The position numbers and the translations under genes are program-made. Below are positions 35,035 through 44,909 of a stretch of 64,000 nt of DNA, in pieces. The stretch lies in assembly GCA_937926105.1 (NCBI GenBank), contig CALANS010000163.1, positions 1 through 64,000 on the forward strand, given 5' to 3'. The first letter of the stretch is position 1. The number at the start of each line of letters is the position of its first letter. This stretch comes from an uncultured Actinomycetes bacterium. GTDB taxonomy: Bacteria > Actinomycetota > Actinomycetes > Mycobacteriales > Nakamurellaceae. The notes under the pieces are model-generated. The model saw nothing but the letters and a program-made list of their open reading frames with translations, did not search any database and had not been told where the DNA came from.

Positions 35035-35847
35035 GTGGGTCTTGTCGTGACCGATCTGCATGCGCCCAGTCGAGGCCGCCGCCGTCTGCTGGGGGTTGTC
35101 ATCGCGGTCGCGGCGGTGGCGGGCGCGGCGGTCGCAGGGTTTCTGCTCGGCGGCCGCCATGCGGCAGCCACGGCCGACGCCACACCGCCGCCGGGGGTGT
35201 CGGAGGCCCCGCCCTGGCAGCCCCCTCGGGCCGGGCAGCCGGTGCGGTGGAACACGTCAGGGGCGTGGGCGTTGCCGGCACCGGCGGCCGTAGGGCACAC
35301 CGAGGCCGGGGTGCCCTACGGCTACCCACACACCGACGCCGGAGCCGAGGCCGCCGCTGTCAACGCGGTGGTCGCCGGCCGATGGATCAGATACACATTG
35401 CCCGATCCGTGGCAGCAGTTGGGGTTTTTGGCGTCCACGTCGGAGCAAAGCAGCGACCGCAAGCAGCGCGTCACCGAGTTCCTGGCCGCGCCACAGGCGA
35501 CGCTAGTCGGCGCGAAAACACGGCAGGACGCGCCGGCCGGGCAGGACACCGCGGGCACCCCTTCGGCGGGTAGCGCACGGCCTTGCGGGTGCGGGTTCGC
35601 CGTGCTGGGCGTGCAGCTGCCTGACCAGCAGGTCGCCGCCGATCACGGATTCCGCACGGTGCGCGTGGAGGCCGCGACGTTCGGCCCGGGCGGCGGCGGG
35701 GTGCGGATGACCGTGACAGTGCTGCGAGTGCTGCTGCACTGGGAGAGCGACTGGAAGCTGGCCGACATCGCCACTGCACCGAGCTTCGGCGGCCAGGCGG
35801 TGCTGCCGGCGGGCACCCCGGTGCCGGCCGGGACGTGGCTGGGCTGA
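35035..35847 (+). CDS. Conjugation protein with one N-terminal helix and NTF2-like domain (VirB8/TcpC-like)
   Basis: 270 residues (GTG 35035; GTG 35047 possible). A basic start and one helix (LLGVVIAVAAVAGAAVAGFLLG) precede a Pro-rich linker and an extracellular alpha/beta domain: YGYPHTDAGAEAAAVNAVVA, then VTVLRVLLHWESDWKLADIA at the end. The terminal W-x-D-W-K-L strand is typical of NTF2-fold VirB8/TcpC conjugation proteins. Expected to be a periplasm-side scaffold of the secretion channel. Confidence 0.7.
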   Translation: MGLVVTDLHAPSRGRRRLLGVVIAVAAVAGAAVAGFLLGGRHAAATADATPPPGVSEAPPWQPPRAGQPVRWNTSGAWALPAPAAVGHTEAGVPYGYPHTDAGAEAAAVNAVVAGRWIRYTLPDPWQQLGFLASTSEQSSDRKQRVTEFLAAPQATLVGAKTRQDAPAGQDTAGTPSAGSARPCGCGFAVLGVQLPDQQVAADHGFRTVRVEAATFGPGGGGVRMTVTVLRVLLHWESDWKLADIATAPSFGGQAVLPAGTPVPAGTWLG

Positions 35848-35850
35848 TCG

Positions 35851-38238
35851 ATGCGGCGTCGGTGGCTGCGGGCCGGGGCGGCGGTGCTGGTGCCGGCACT
35901 GCTGCTGGCCACGGGGGGTGTGGCGGCGGCCGACCCGCCCGACGGTTCGGGCGAGGGCATGACAAGCGGGATGAGCATCGACCACTCGAAGTGGCCCCAG
36001 CAGCTGGACCGGTTCATCCCCGGATCGCAGGCGTTCCAGGACGCCTACGTGGATCCGGCCGGTGATCCGATCGGCTCACTGTGTAAAGACGATGGCGGCG
36101 ATCTGTGGGCCTACACGCACGACTTTTTCACCCACATCGGATCCATCTTGGACGCGATGAGCAAGGCCACCGGCAAGCCGTGGCTGGCCATCGACGACGG
36201 CGGCCCGCCGATCGTCACCACACCGTGGGACGCCGATGCGTTCGCCGACTCCGACCGGTTCGAACTGGTCGCCCACGACGGGGGCGCGCAGGTGTTCGCC
36301 AGCCCGGGGCACCTGTTGGACTTCGACCACTCCGCGTCACCGTTCGGGCCGTGCACCGACGATTTCGCCCAGTTCGCACGCCCCGACGCCTCCTCGCCCT
36401 TCGGGTTCACCTTCTATCCGGCACCCGACGACGGCTCGGTCGAATTCATGCGCCGGCAGGTGGACATGCAACACTTCACCCTCACCGGCGGCCTGGCCAG
36501 CGGCGGCGAGCTGGCCGACCCCTCGCAGTACTGGGATCCCCAGTGGGGACCGGACAACCAGCTGCACGACTGGGACTACTCGCCCATGGCGGTGCGCAGC
36601 TACTGCACCGACGACGCCAACCCGTTCTGCGCGACAGCGTCGTTTCTGCACTGTCCGAGCACCGATTCCACCGATCCGCTCACTGAGCAGCGCATCGTCA
36701 ACTGCCGCACCTTCAACGCCAACGTCATGCTGCTCAACCAGAAGCTGGCGCTGTGGCTGTCCTTCAAGGGCCAGCCGGCCGGCGGCGGCACGAACCTGCT
36801 CACCGGGATCAACACTCCGGGCGCGCAGGCACCGCTGGATCAATGGTTCAGCTGGGCCGTCGACGGCAAGCGCTTCATGAAGGTGATGCACATCGTGCTG
36901 CTGACCCTGGCCGGTGCGCTGCTGGCAGGCGGCCTGATCGCCGGCGGCCTGACCGGCTTGTTGATCGCCGCCGGCGTGATCGTCGTGGGCAGCGTGGCGA
37001 TGTCCTCGATCTGGGGTGTGGTCAACTGCTCAGTCGATTTCGCGAAGTGTCTAGCCCAAGCTGGGGTGGACTCGTTGAACTCCTCGATGGGACTGGTGAT
37101 GACGGCCGCATCCACGCAGCAGACGGTGAACCTGACGGACTTTTCTCCGCTGTTCGACCGGCTCGCGGGCCTGGCCGGCGTCTTGCTATTGATGCTGTTT
37201 TTGCTGACGTTGACGGTCGGGGCGATCACCGGCCGGATCGGGGCGATCATCCCGGCCGGGGTCGGGCTGGTGCAGTGGGCGATCACGATCGGACTGGGAT
37301 CGGCGATCCTCACCGCGCTGGGGGTGCTGTTCGACAACGTGGCCGACGTCATCGTGGGCGGCAACTCCAACGATGCGATCGACACCCTGGCCAAATCGGT
37401 GGCGAACGCCGGCACCAGGCTGCCCGAATCCGTCTCGGGCGGCTGGCTGCTGGCGTTCGTGTTCGCCTGTGTCGCAACGATCGCCGGGGCGATCATCTGG
37501 CTGGTGCTGACGGTGGCGCCGGGCTTCGTGCCGCTGGCGGTGGCGCTGATGATCCTGCAGTCGTCCGGGTTAGCCACAAGCGGCTGGGGCCGGCGGTGGA
37601 TCGGCCGCGGCTTCGGGATCTTGTGGACGATTCTGCTGCTGCGGCCCACGATCGCCCTGGTCGCGGATGTCGCGAAGGTGACCGCGTTGGGCGACGGCAT
37701 CCGCGGGTTGATCGTCGGCTCGTTGCTGCTGGCGGTGGCGGCGATCGCGCCGTGGTGGATCGGCCGACAGTTCCCGCTGATGCGCGAGGAAGGTTTCGGG
37801 ATGGGCGCCGCCCTGGTGGGCGGGGCCTTCATGGCGGGGCGGCTGCGACCGCAGCGCCACACCACCGGGCCAGCGGGACGGCAGCCCGGCAGCCGAGATG
37901 ATCTGCTCCGCGCGGCCGAACAGCCGCCGGACACCGGCGGCGGGGGCGGCTATCCCAGCCCCGGCGGCCCAACCGGTGGGCCCCACGGCGGCCCCGCCGG
38001 CGGCGGCCTGGCCCGCCGCCCCACCCAGGCCACGCCGCCGAACAGCGGACCCGACCGGACCTCGCCGCGGACGACGGCCCGTCCGACCGGTGGGCCGAAC
38101 CCGAGCCCGGAGGGTCCGGACCGGCACTCCACCCCACACACCGACAGACCGAGACCGGCCCAGCCGGAACCCGGGACACGGCAAGCAGAAGCGGCCGCCT
38201 CCGCGGCGGGACAGCGAAAGGAGCCGGCTGATGGCTGA
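35851..38238 (+). CDS. Large polytopic T4SS membrane protein, VirB6/TrbL-like
   Basis: 795 residues. Signal peptide 1-28 (AAVLVPALLLATGGVAAA). Residues 30-330 are an extracellular domain with several cysteines. At least seven helices follow between about 345 and 650 (LLTLAGALLAGGLIAGGLTG; LLLMLFLLTLTVGAITGRIG; AFVFACVATIAGAIIWLVLT; LIVGSLLLAVAAIAPWWIG), the pattern of VirB6/TrbL channel proteins with a long periplasmic head. The C-terminal ~140 residues are Pro/Gly/Arg-rich and likely disordered. Its end overlaps the next gene by 8 bp. Confidence 0.78.
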   Translation: MRRRWLRAGAAVLVPALLLATGGVAAADPPDGSGEGMTSGMSIDHSKWPQQLDRFIPGSQAFQDAYVDPAGDPIGSLCKDDGGDLWAYTHDFFTHIGSILDAMSKATGKPWLAIDDGGPPIVTTPWDADAFADSDRFELVAHDGGAQVFASPGHLLDFDHSASPFGPCTDDFAQFARPDASSPFGFTFYPAPDDGSVEFMRRQVDMQHFTLTGGLASGGELADPSQYWDPQWGPDNQLHDWDYSPMAVRSYCTDDANPFCATASFLHCPSTDSTDPLTEQRIVNCRTFNANVMLLNQKLALWLSFKGQPAGGGTNLLTGINTPGAQAPLDQWFSWAVDGKRFMKVMHIVLLTLAGALLAGGLIAGGLTGLLIAAGVIVVGSVAMSSIWGVVNCSVDFAKCLAQAGVDSLNSSMGLVMTAASTQQTVNLTDFSPLFDRLAGLAGVLLLMLFLLTLTVGAITGRIGAIIPAGVGLVQWAITIGLGSAILTALGVLFDNVADVIVGGNSNDAIDTLAKSVANAGTRLPESVSGGWLLAFVFACVATIAGAIIWLVLTVAPGFVPLAVALMILQSSGLATSGWGRRWIGRGFGILWTILLLRPTIALVADVAKVTALGDGIRGLIVGSLLLAVAAIAPWWIGRQFPLMREEGFGMGAALVGGAFMAGRLRPQRHTTGPAGRQPGSRDDLLRAAEQPPDTGGGGGYPSPGGPTGGPHGGPAGGGLARRPTQATPPNSGPDRTSPRTTARPTGGPNPSPEGPDRHSTPHTDRPRPAQPEPGTRQAEAAASAAGQRKEPADG

Positions 38239-39745
38239 GCAAACAGCGGGCCTGCGGGTGCGGTTTTCCAAGCGGCGGGACAAGGGCGTGCTCTGGGGGC
38301 GGACCGGACCGCAGCTGGTGTGCCTGACCGCCGCCGCTGCCCTGTTGGTGGCGGCGGTCAGGGCCGGGGTGTGGTGGCCCGGCGCCATCGGCGCCGCGCT
38401 GGCGGTGATGGGTTTCGCGCGACTGCACGGCCGGGCATTGGCCGACGCGCTGCCGTCGGCGGCAGCGGATGCGCTGCTGCAGGCGGCGGGACAGGCCGAG
38501 TACCGCGGCGGCCCGTACCGGCCGGGCGCGCCTCGACCCGGCGGACCTGGCGGGTGGCGGCTGCCGGGACCGCTCTCGCGGCTGGAGCTGTCCGGCTACG
38601 AGGTCGGTGAGCACGCCGGACGGGTCGGGGTGATCTTCGACCGGTCGGACGGCACCGCGACGGCGGTGCTGCAGGTGGCCGGGCCGAACTTCTTGCTGGA
38701 GGACGAGGCCCAGGCTGACGTGTACGCCTCGGGGTTCGGGCAACTGCTGGACGGCCTGGCGAGGGCGGATTCGCCGATCGTCGCGATCCAGCTGCTGTCC
38801 CGGGTGCGGCCGGACGTGGGCGATGACGCCTGGCGGGTGCTGGTGGAGCGGGGCGGGCACGGAGGACGGTTCGCCCGGCAGATTAACGAAGACCTGCTGG
38901 CGAGCCTACAGGGCCGCGGATTGGTGCACGAGTCGTATGTGGTGGTGCGGGTGGCGCCGCACCGGTCGCGATCCCTGGTGCGGCAGTTCGGCGGCGGCGA
39001 TGACGGGGCCGCGGCTCTGATCTTCCACACGATTTCCCGGCTGGCCACGGATCTGGCCGGTGCGGGGGTGCAGGTGATCGGCTGGGTGTCGCCGCGGGGC
39101 CTTTCCGGCTTGGTCCGCTCGGCCTTCGACCCGGCCTCGGATGCGATGTTGGCCCGCCGCGGCGGCGGCCGCGGCGATATCTCGGGCGGGGATCCCGGTC
39201 TGCCGTCCGGGGTGTCTGCGGGCGCGGCCGAACCGATCCGGCTGCAACGCGCCCGTTCCTACGTGGCGCACAACGATCACTATTCGCGGACCTGGTGGGT
39301 GTCGGAGTTGCCGCGCAGCGACGGCGGCGTGCCGGTCGGGTTTCTGGCTCCGCTGCTGCTGTCGCTGCCCGCACGGCACACCGTGTCGATTGTGTTGCAG
39401 CCGGTCTCGCCGCGGGCCGCGCAGCAGGTGATCGATCAGCAGACGTCCACGAAGGTGGCGCAACAGCAAATGGACGCCAAGATCCGCCGCAGGCGGCGAC
39501 GCTCGGACGAGCGGGAAAGCGCGGACATCGACCGGCGGGAGTCGGAGCTGGTGGATGGGTTCGCCTCCTACCGGCTGGCGGTGTTGGTGTCGGTGACCGC
39601 CGGCAGCCTGGACGAGCTGGAAGTGACCTCGGCGCAGGCGGAGTCGTCGCTGAACGCGGCATGTATGGAGGGCCAGGTCTGGTACACCGAAACCGATCAG
39701 GCCTTCTTCATGGCCGCGTTGCCGCTCGCTCGGGGGCTGCGATGA
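38231..39745 (+). CDS. SCO6880-family T4SS protein
   Basis: 504 residues from ATG 38231. Two N-terminal helices (QLVCLTAAAALLVAAV, PGAIGAALAVMGFA), as in PrgI-type proteins, then a long alpha/beta region corresponding to the N-terminal half of VirB4 (VGVIFDRSDGTATAVLQV; RARSYVAHNDHYSRTWWVSE; RELVDGFASYRLAVL-like ELVDGFASYRLAVLVSV). No P-loop is present; that part is encoded by the next gene. The pair therefore looks like a VirB4 split into two chains, the usual actinobacterial arrangement. Confidence 0.85.
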   Translation: MAEQTAGLRVRFSKRRDKGVLWGRTGPQLVCLTAAAALLVAAVRAGVWWPGAIGAALAVMGFARLHGRALADALPSAAADALLQAAGQAEYRGGPYRPGAPRPGGPGGWRLPGPLSRLELSGYEVGEHAGRVGVIFDRSDGTATAVLQVAGPNFLLEDEAQADVYASGFGQLLDGLARADSPIVAIQLLSRVRPDVGDDAWRVLVERGGHGGRFARQINEDLLASLQGRGLVHESYVVVRVAPHRSRSLVRQFGGGDDGAAALIFHTISRLATDLAGAGVQVIGWVSPRGLSGLVRSAFDPASDAMLARRGGGRGDISGGDPGLPSGVSAGAAEPIRLQRARSYVAHNDHYSRTWWVSELPRSDGGVPVGFLAPLLLSLPARHTVSIVLQPVSPRAAQQVIDQQTSTKVAQQQMDAKIRRRRRRSDERESADIDRRESELVDGFASYRLAVLVSVTAGSLDELEVTSAQAESSLNAACMEGQVWYTETDQAFFMAALPLARGLR

Positions 39746-41274
39746 CCCGCCGGCCTCTGGCGGGTTACGCGACGGCCGGCGGGGGGATGGTGCCGGATCG
39801 GGATGCCGCCGACGGCGCCCAGCGGCGCGGGATGCGGGCGACCGCGGCGGCGAACCGGGCGGCGACGCCGGTGCTACCCGCGACGATCGCGAACCTGCTG
39901 GCGGGCCAGCGGGGCCGCTGGCCCGGCCGCATCGCCTGGCCGGTGTCGGTGCCGCCGCACTGGGAGTCCACCGCGGCGGTGCGTGGCCTGTATCCGTGGC
40001 TGGTGGGACGCCCGCAGCCAATCGCCGGGCCGGTGTGGGGCCGCGACGTCATCTCCGGCGCGTTGTGGTCCGTCGACCCGTGGGACGGGCGGCGCCGCGG
40101 CGTGGTCGACGACTCGGGCGTGCTGATCACCGGCGTGATCGGGTCGGGAAAGTCCTCCGGGGCGAAGTCGCTTGCGATGCGGCACACCGAGTTCGGCCGG
40201 CCGATCGTGGTGCCGGGCGACATCCGCGGCGAGTGGGTGCCGGTGGCGAGGGCCGTCGGAGGACGGGTGCTGCGGTTGGGGCCCGGCATGTCGGACCGGC
40301 TCAACATCCTAGCCATGCCGCCCCGGCCGCCCGCGGTGGACGAGACCGCCTGGTGGCAGGTGGTGGCATCACACTGGCATCAGCTGTTGATCTCGCAGAT
40401 CCAAACGCTGATGCCGTCCGGCCGGCAGCTGGAGCCGGAGGAACGCACCGGCCTGGAGCTGGCCCTGGCCGCGGCGGCCGGCATGGGCCGAGGCGGGACC
40501 GGCCGGCCGCGGCCGATCAGCCTGCACCCGGTGGTGGAACTGCTGGCCGAACCCACCGCCGACATGGCCGCCGAGATGCGCATGCCGCCGGCCGAGTTGC
40601 GCGCCATGCTGCGCAAGGTCGCGTTGACGCTGCGGGAGCTGACCTGGGGACCGTTGGCAGGGTTGCTGGACTCGACCGAGCAGAACAATCAGATCGATCC
40701 GCGGGCGATGGCCACCGTGGTCGACCTGTCGGGGGTGCAGGCATCGGATACCGCGCTGGCGTTGGTGCTCTCGTGCACCCAGTCCGTGCTGGAGCTGGCG
40801 ATGGCGCACCGGGTGCGGCAATGGTGGCAGATCTACGACGAGCTGTGGCGGCTGATGCGCTTTCCGGCGCTGTTGCGACGCCTCAACGCCGGACAGCGCA
40901 CCTCCCGCCGGTCCGGCGCCGGGGTCGTGCTGATCACGCACCGCATGTCCGACGGCCGGCTGGGCGGACAGGAGGGCCGGGAGGCCCTGTCGGATCTGAT
41001 CTCGGATTGCTCCACCAAGATCCTGTACCGGCAACGCGCCGACGCGCTCGCCGCGACCCGAGAATTCGTGCCGATCAACGATGTGTTGGCGCGGCGCCTG
41101 CCGCAGCTGCCCCGCGGCCGCGCCATCCACCTGGTCGGCGACACCGCCTACCTGGTCGACCACATCGTGCCCCGGCCCGGCCCGGAGTGGGACGTGATCG
41201 AAACCGATCAGGCGCTGCGCGACGAATACCGAACCCTGGACGAGCACCCCGCGAGCGACGTGGCGGCACCGTGA
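39742..41274 (+). CDS. VirB4-like T4SS ATPase (catalytic half)
   Basis: 510 residues. Walker A TGVIGSGKSS at about 131-140 and Walker B WQIYDELWRLM at about 361-371, with the RRLNAGQRTSRRSGAG region and VVLITHR motif III behind, define a VirB4/TraC-type motor of the FtsK/HerA superfamily. ATG 39742 overlaps the SCO6880 stop by 4 bp, so the two VirB4 halves are made together. It should energise assembly of the channel or transfer from the cytoplasmic side. Confidence 0.9.
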   Translation: MTRRPLAGYATAGGGMVPDRDAADGAQRRGMRATAAANRAATPVLPATIANLLAGQRGRWPGRIAWPVSVPPHWESTAAVRGLYPWLVGRPQPIAGPVWGRDVISGALWSVDPWDGRRRGVVDDSGVLITGVIGSGKSSGAKSLAMRHTEFGRPIVVPGDIRGEWVPVARAVGGRVLRLGPGMSDRLNILAMPPRPPAVDETAWWQVVASHWHQLLISQIQTLMPSGRQLEPEERTGLELALAAAAGMGRGGTGRPRPISLHPVVELLAEPTADMAAEMRMPPAELRAMLRKVALTLRELTWGPLAGLLDSTEQNNQIDPRAMATVVDLSGVQASDTALALVLSCTQSVLELAMAHRVRQWWQIYDELWRLMRFPALLRRLNAGQRTSRRSGAGVVLITHRMSDGRLGGQEGREALSDLISDCSTKILYRQRADALAATREFVPINDVLARRLPQLPRGRAIHLVGDTAYLVDHIVPRPGPEWDVIETDQALRDEYRTLDEHPASDVAAP

Positions 41275-42383
41275 TTCGCCGGGCAGCGATGGCAGCAGCC
41301 GGCCTGGCAGTGGTGATAATGATCACGATCGCCGCGGCGCTGGCGGCGGCCACCGGCGGGCGGGGTGCGGCTGACACCGCGGTAGCCGCCCCGCCGGCCA
41401 TCGGACACATAGAACCTGCCGCCGCGCAGGGCGCTGACGTGGGCATGGTGTGCGCGGAACCCGCCGCGCTGCACCGTCATTCCCTGCCTGGGTGGGATGC
41501 GGAGCAACTGGCCAACGCCGCGGTGATCGTCGAAACGGGCCGCCGGCTAGGGGTTCCGCGGCGCGGCTGGGTCGTCGCCGTTGCCACCGCGATGCAGGAG
41601 TCCTCGCTGCGCAACCTCGACTACGGCGACATCATGCCGGACGGGCGGATGTCCACCTCCCGCGGCCTGTTCCAGCAGATCGCCGCCTGGGGGCCGCTGG
41701 CCCAGCGCACGGACCCGGCCGCAGCGGCCGTCATGTTTTTCACCGGCGGCGACGGCGGGCAGCCCGGGCTGCTGGACATTGTCGCCTGGCAGCGCCTGCC
41801 CATCACCGTCGCAGCGCAGGCCGTGCAGCAGTCCGGCCGACCCGACGCGTACGCCAGGTGGGAACAACCCGCCCGCACGGTCATCGGTTACGTCACCGAC
41901 CATGCCTGCCCCACCACCAACCATGATGATGCGGGGCAAACTGTGGTGGCGCGGGCGCTGTCGCAGCTGGGCGTGCCTTACGCGTGGGGCGGCGGCGACG
42001 CCACCGGGCCCACCCGCGGCATCAGCGACGGCGGCGTGGCCGACGCGCACGGCGACTACAACAAGATCGGCTTCGACTGTTCCGGCCTGGCCGTGTACGC
42101 CTACGCCGGCATCGGGGTGGCCGTGCCGCATCAGACCCAGGCTATCTGGGCCGCCTACCCGCACATCACCGACCGATCAGCGCTGCAGCCCGGGGACCTG
42201 CTGCTGTATTCGGCTAACGGCGCCGCCTCCGGCATCCACCACGTGGGCATCTACCTCGGCGGCGACCGCATGGTCGAGGCCCCGCAATCTGGCGAGGTCG
42301 TGCAGATCACCGACGGCATCTGGACCGGATGGCGCGCCGCGCAGTTCATCGGCGCCGTCCGCCCCGGCGGCACCCATGTGTAG
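41271..42383 (+). CDS. NlpC/P60 peptidoglycan hydrolase of the transfer system
   Basis: 370 residues. One N-terminal helix or signal anchor (AAMAAAGLAVVIMITIAAAL), a helical domain with AVATAMQESSLRNLDYGD (lysozyme-like, with a catalytic-type Glu in QESS) and SRGLFQQ, then an NlpC/P60 domain: YAWGGGD, catalytic Cys in FDCSGLAVY and His in IHHVGIYLG. Such two-domain enzymes (VirB1-like muramidase plus endopeptidase) open the wall for Gram-positive T4SS. GTG 41271 overlaps the VirB4 stop. Confidence 0.88.
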   Translation: MIRRAAMAAAGLAVVIMITIAAALAAATGGRGAADTAVAAPPAIGHIEPAAAQGADVGMVCAEPAALHRHSLPGWDAEQLANAAVIVETGRRLGVPRRGWVVAVATAMQESSLRNLDYGDIMPDGRMSTSRGLFQQIAAWGPLAQRTDPAAAAVMFFTGGDGGQPGLLDIVAWQRLPITVAAQAVQQSGRPDAYARWEQPARTVIGYVTDHACPTTNHDDAGQTVVARALSQLGVPYAWGGGDATGPTRGISDGGVADAHGDYNKIGFDCSGLAVYAYAGIGVAVPHQTQAIWAAYPHITDRSALQPGDLLLYSANGAASGIHHVGIYLGGDRMVEAPQSGEVVQITDGIWTGWRAAQFIGAVRPGGTHV

Positions 42384-42984
42384 CGGGTGGCTACGCGCCG
42401 GCTGCGCACTCTTGCTCGCCGTGCTGGCGGCCGGATGCGGCACCGCTGGCCAACTCCACCCGGCCGGCGGCCCGGAAGCTCCGTCGCCGGTACCCGCGGT
42501 GACATCCACCGCCGCCACCGAGCCGATTTCCAACACAGCGCCCGAACGGTCATCGGCGCAACTGAACGGCACCTCCGCGGCCGCACGGAATGCCGGCGCC
42601 GTCGGGCCGATCGAGGTGGCCATGCAATGGCTGGCCGCCGACCGGCAGGCAAGTTGGACCGAACCTGCGACCGCGTGGATCGCCCGAGTGCAGCCCTACG
42701 TGACCGCCCGACAGGCCGCCACCAACCAGGCCTTGGCCGGACACAGCGGCGGCGCCGCCTGGGCGGAATTCGTCGCCGACCGCTGCACCTCGACCGTCAT
42801 CGATCTCGGCGGTGTCATCCCGCCGGAGGCGCCCCGCACCGACCACGCCGTGCACGTGCAGGTCGCCGGGGTGCTACGTACCAGGTGCGCCGCGGGCGCC
42901 GCACCCGAGCAGGAGCTGATCGCGGCCACCGTGACCGTGCTGCTCACCTCCACCGGGTGGCGAGTCGATCGGCGAGAACAGTGA
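42376..42984 (+). CDS. Lipoprotein with NTF2-like tail
   Basis: 202 residues from ATG 42376, overlapping the previous gene by 8 bp. Signal peptide ALLLAVLAAGC with lipobox LAAGC. A Ser/Thr/Pro-rich spacer is followed by an alpha/beta domain (VAMQWLAADRQASWTEPATA; ATVTVLLTSTGWRVDRREQ), the same architecture as the lipoprotein at 18264. Both lipoproteins thus bracket the apparatus. Confidence 0.72.
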   Translation: MCSGWLRAGCALLLAVLAAGCGTAGQLHPAGGPEAPSPVPAVTSTAATEPISNTAPERSSAQLNGTSAAARNAGAVGPIEVAMQWLAADRQASWTEPATAWIARVQPYVTARQAATNQALAGHSGGAAWAEFVADRCTSTVIDLGGVIPPEAPRTDHAVHVQVAGVLRTRCAAGAAPEQELIAATVTVLLTSTGWRVDRREQ

Positions 42985-42995
42985 AGGAGACGTCG

Positions 42996-44909
42996 ATGAC
43001 ACAGCCGGCAACCCTGACCGGCCCCGCCGTCTACCCGACCGCCGATCCGGCGGCGACGCTCAGTGGCGGTGCTCGATACCCGTTGGCCCCGACCAAAGAT
43101 GCGCGCGGCCGCATCCGGCCCGCCCGCACCGGCACCCCCGCCACAGCGTCGTGGCCGGTGCGGCTGCTAGCGCTGACGTGCTGGACGACGCTGGCCGTGC
43201 TGCTGGCGATGCCGTCGGCCGCGATCGGCGTCACCGTGGCGAACCTGACCGTCCGCCTGTGGTCGATGCCCGCGCCGCGGCGCTGGCCCTCCCTGGCCTG
43301 GATCATGGCCACCCATCCCCGCACACCGGCAACGTGGCCCGCCGGCGGCGTGGCGCCAGACGTCGCGCTGGCCTTGGCGATGCTGGTCTGGCTGTTCCTG
43401 CTGGGGGCAGCCGTCGCCGGATTCCGGCATCTACCCAAGCGGCGGCATCGGCCCGGCACCGCCCGACCTGTGCAGCTGCACACGCTGCGCACGGCGGCGA
43501 TCATCCGCTCCGCACGGATGACCCGACCCGCCACCGCGCTGCCCCGCGGCGGCTGGTCGGCGCGGCGGCTGGGCCTGCACCAGTACGGGTCGCGGATCGG
43601 CACCCTCGTCGGCCCGTCCCGGGTGGCGCTGCGGGCTAAGTGGGAGGACTCGACCATCGCCATCGCGCCGCCCCGCGGGCACAAGACCGCCGCCGTCGGC
43701 ATCCCCCGCGTCCTGGACGCGCCCGGAGCGGTCATCACCACCTCGACGAAGGCCGACCTGCTGCTGGCCACCGTGCGCCGCCGCGCCCAGCTTGGCCGCA
43801 TCTGGGTGCTGGACGGCGAGGGCATCGCCGACCCCCTCGCGCCCGGCTGGCTGCCGCTGCGCTGGGATCCCCTCACGGGATGTGCAGACCCGGCCACCGC
43901 GATCCGTCGAGCATCGGCGCTGGTCGGCGCCCGCCCACTCGGTGCGGTGCGCAACGCGGACTTTTTCGCCGGCCAAGCCAACGACGTGCTGCGCTGCTGG
44001 CTGATGGCCGCCGCCCTCGGCGGGCACCGCATCGAAGCCATCGGTCGGTGGCTGCACAATCTGGCCGACGAGACCCCGGCCGAACTGCTGGACGTGCGCC
44101 GACCCGACTGGGCCGCCCGGCTGCGAGGTCTGGCGACCAACACGGCGGGGGAGATGGTCGGCGGCATCGTCGGCACCCTGCAGCTAGTCCTGTCGCCGCT
44201 GGACACACCGCGGATCGCCGCGATCTGCCATGCCGCCCCCAGCGAGAGTTTCGACATCGCCGCGTTCCTCGCCTCGACCGACAGCCTGTATCTGCTCACC
44301 GAAGGGGAAGCCAACAGCGCAGGACCCTTCGTCACCGCCCTGGTCGACGAGATCGTGCACACCGCCCGCCGAGCCTCCCAACACCGCCCCGCAGAACGCC
44401 TGGACCCACCACTGTCACTCGTGCTCGACGAGCCAGCCAACACCGCCGCCCTCCCGAAACTGCCCACCTACATGTCCGACTCCGGCGGCCGAGGGATCAG
44501 CCTGTGCCTGCTACCGCAAGGCTGGGGACAGATGCGCAGCCGCTGGGCCCAGGACGGCGCCAAGGAAATCTTCAACTCCGCCACCCTTGCCCTGGTCATG
44601 GGCGGCGGCAAGGAATCCGACTTCCTGGAAGACGTCTCCCGCCTCACCGGCGAATACCGCCGCCGCACGCGATCGGTGTCCACTGGCCGCGGCGGCCGCG
44701 CTGTGCAGCACGCCGATCACCTGGAAAGGATCATGACCGTCGGTGACGTGCGCACCATCAGCGACGGCCAGGCACTCATGCTCTACCAGCGGCTGCCACC
44801 CGCCGTCGTCTCGCTACCCACGTGGTTCCGCTCCACCAGCCACCGGCAGATCAGGACCGATATCGCCGCGGTCCGCGAAGAACGCAACATCACGGCAGGC
44901 ACCCCGTGA
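42996..44909 (+). CDS. TraG/VirD4-like coupling protein
   Basis: 637 residues. Two N-terminal helix pairs (about 52-80 and 115-145), then an ATPase domain: IAIAPPRGHKTAAVGIPRVL at the Walker A place (about 222-240), ITTSTKADLL, a Walker B at LSLVLDEPANTAALPKLP (about 468-485), and LLPQGWGQM as motif III. This is the coupling protein that brings substrate to the channel. The P-loop is unusual: G-H-K-T instead of G-K-[ST]. ATG 42996 is 11 bp after the lipoprotein stop with an AAGGAGA site. Confidence 0.88.
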   Translation: MTQPATLTGPAVYPTADPAATLSGGARYPLAPTKDARGRIRPARTGTPATASWPVRLLALTCWTTLAVLLAMPSAAIGVTVANLTVRLWSMPAPRRWPSLAWIMATHPRTPATWPAGGVAPDVALALAMLVWLFLLGAAVAGFRHLPKRRHRPGTARPVQLHTLRTAAIIRSARMTRPATALPRGGWSARRLGLHQYGSRIGTLVGPSRVALRAKWEDSTIAIAPPRGHKTAAVGIPRVLDAPGAVITTSTKADLLLATVRRRAQLGRIWVLDGEGIADPLAPGWLPLRWDPLTGCADPATAIRRASALVGARPLGAVRNADFFAGQANDVLRCWLMAAALGGHRIEAIGRWLHNLADETPAELLDVRRPDWAARLRGLATNTAGEMVGGIVGTLQLVLSPLDTPRIAAICHAAPSESFDIAAFLASTDSLYLLTEGEANSAGPFVTALVDEIVHTARRASQHRPAERLDPPLSLVLDEPANTAALPKLPTYMSDSGGRGISLCLLPQGWGQMRSRWAQDGAKEIFNSATLALVMGGGKESDFLEDVSRLTGEYRRRTRSVSTGRGGRAVQHADHLERIMTVGDVRTISDGQALMLYQRLPPAVVSLPTWFRSTSHRQIRTDIAAVREERNITAGTP

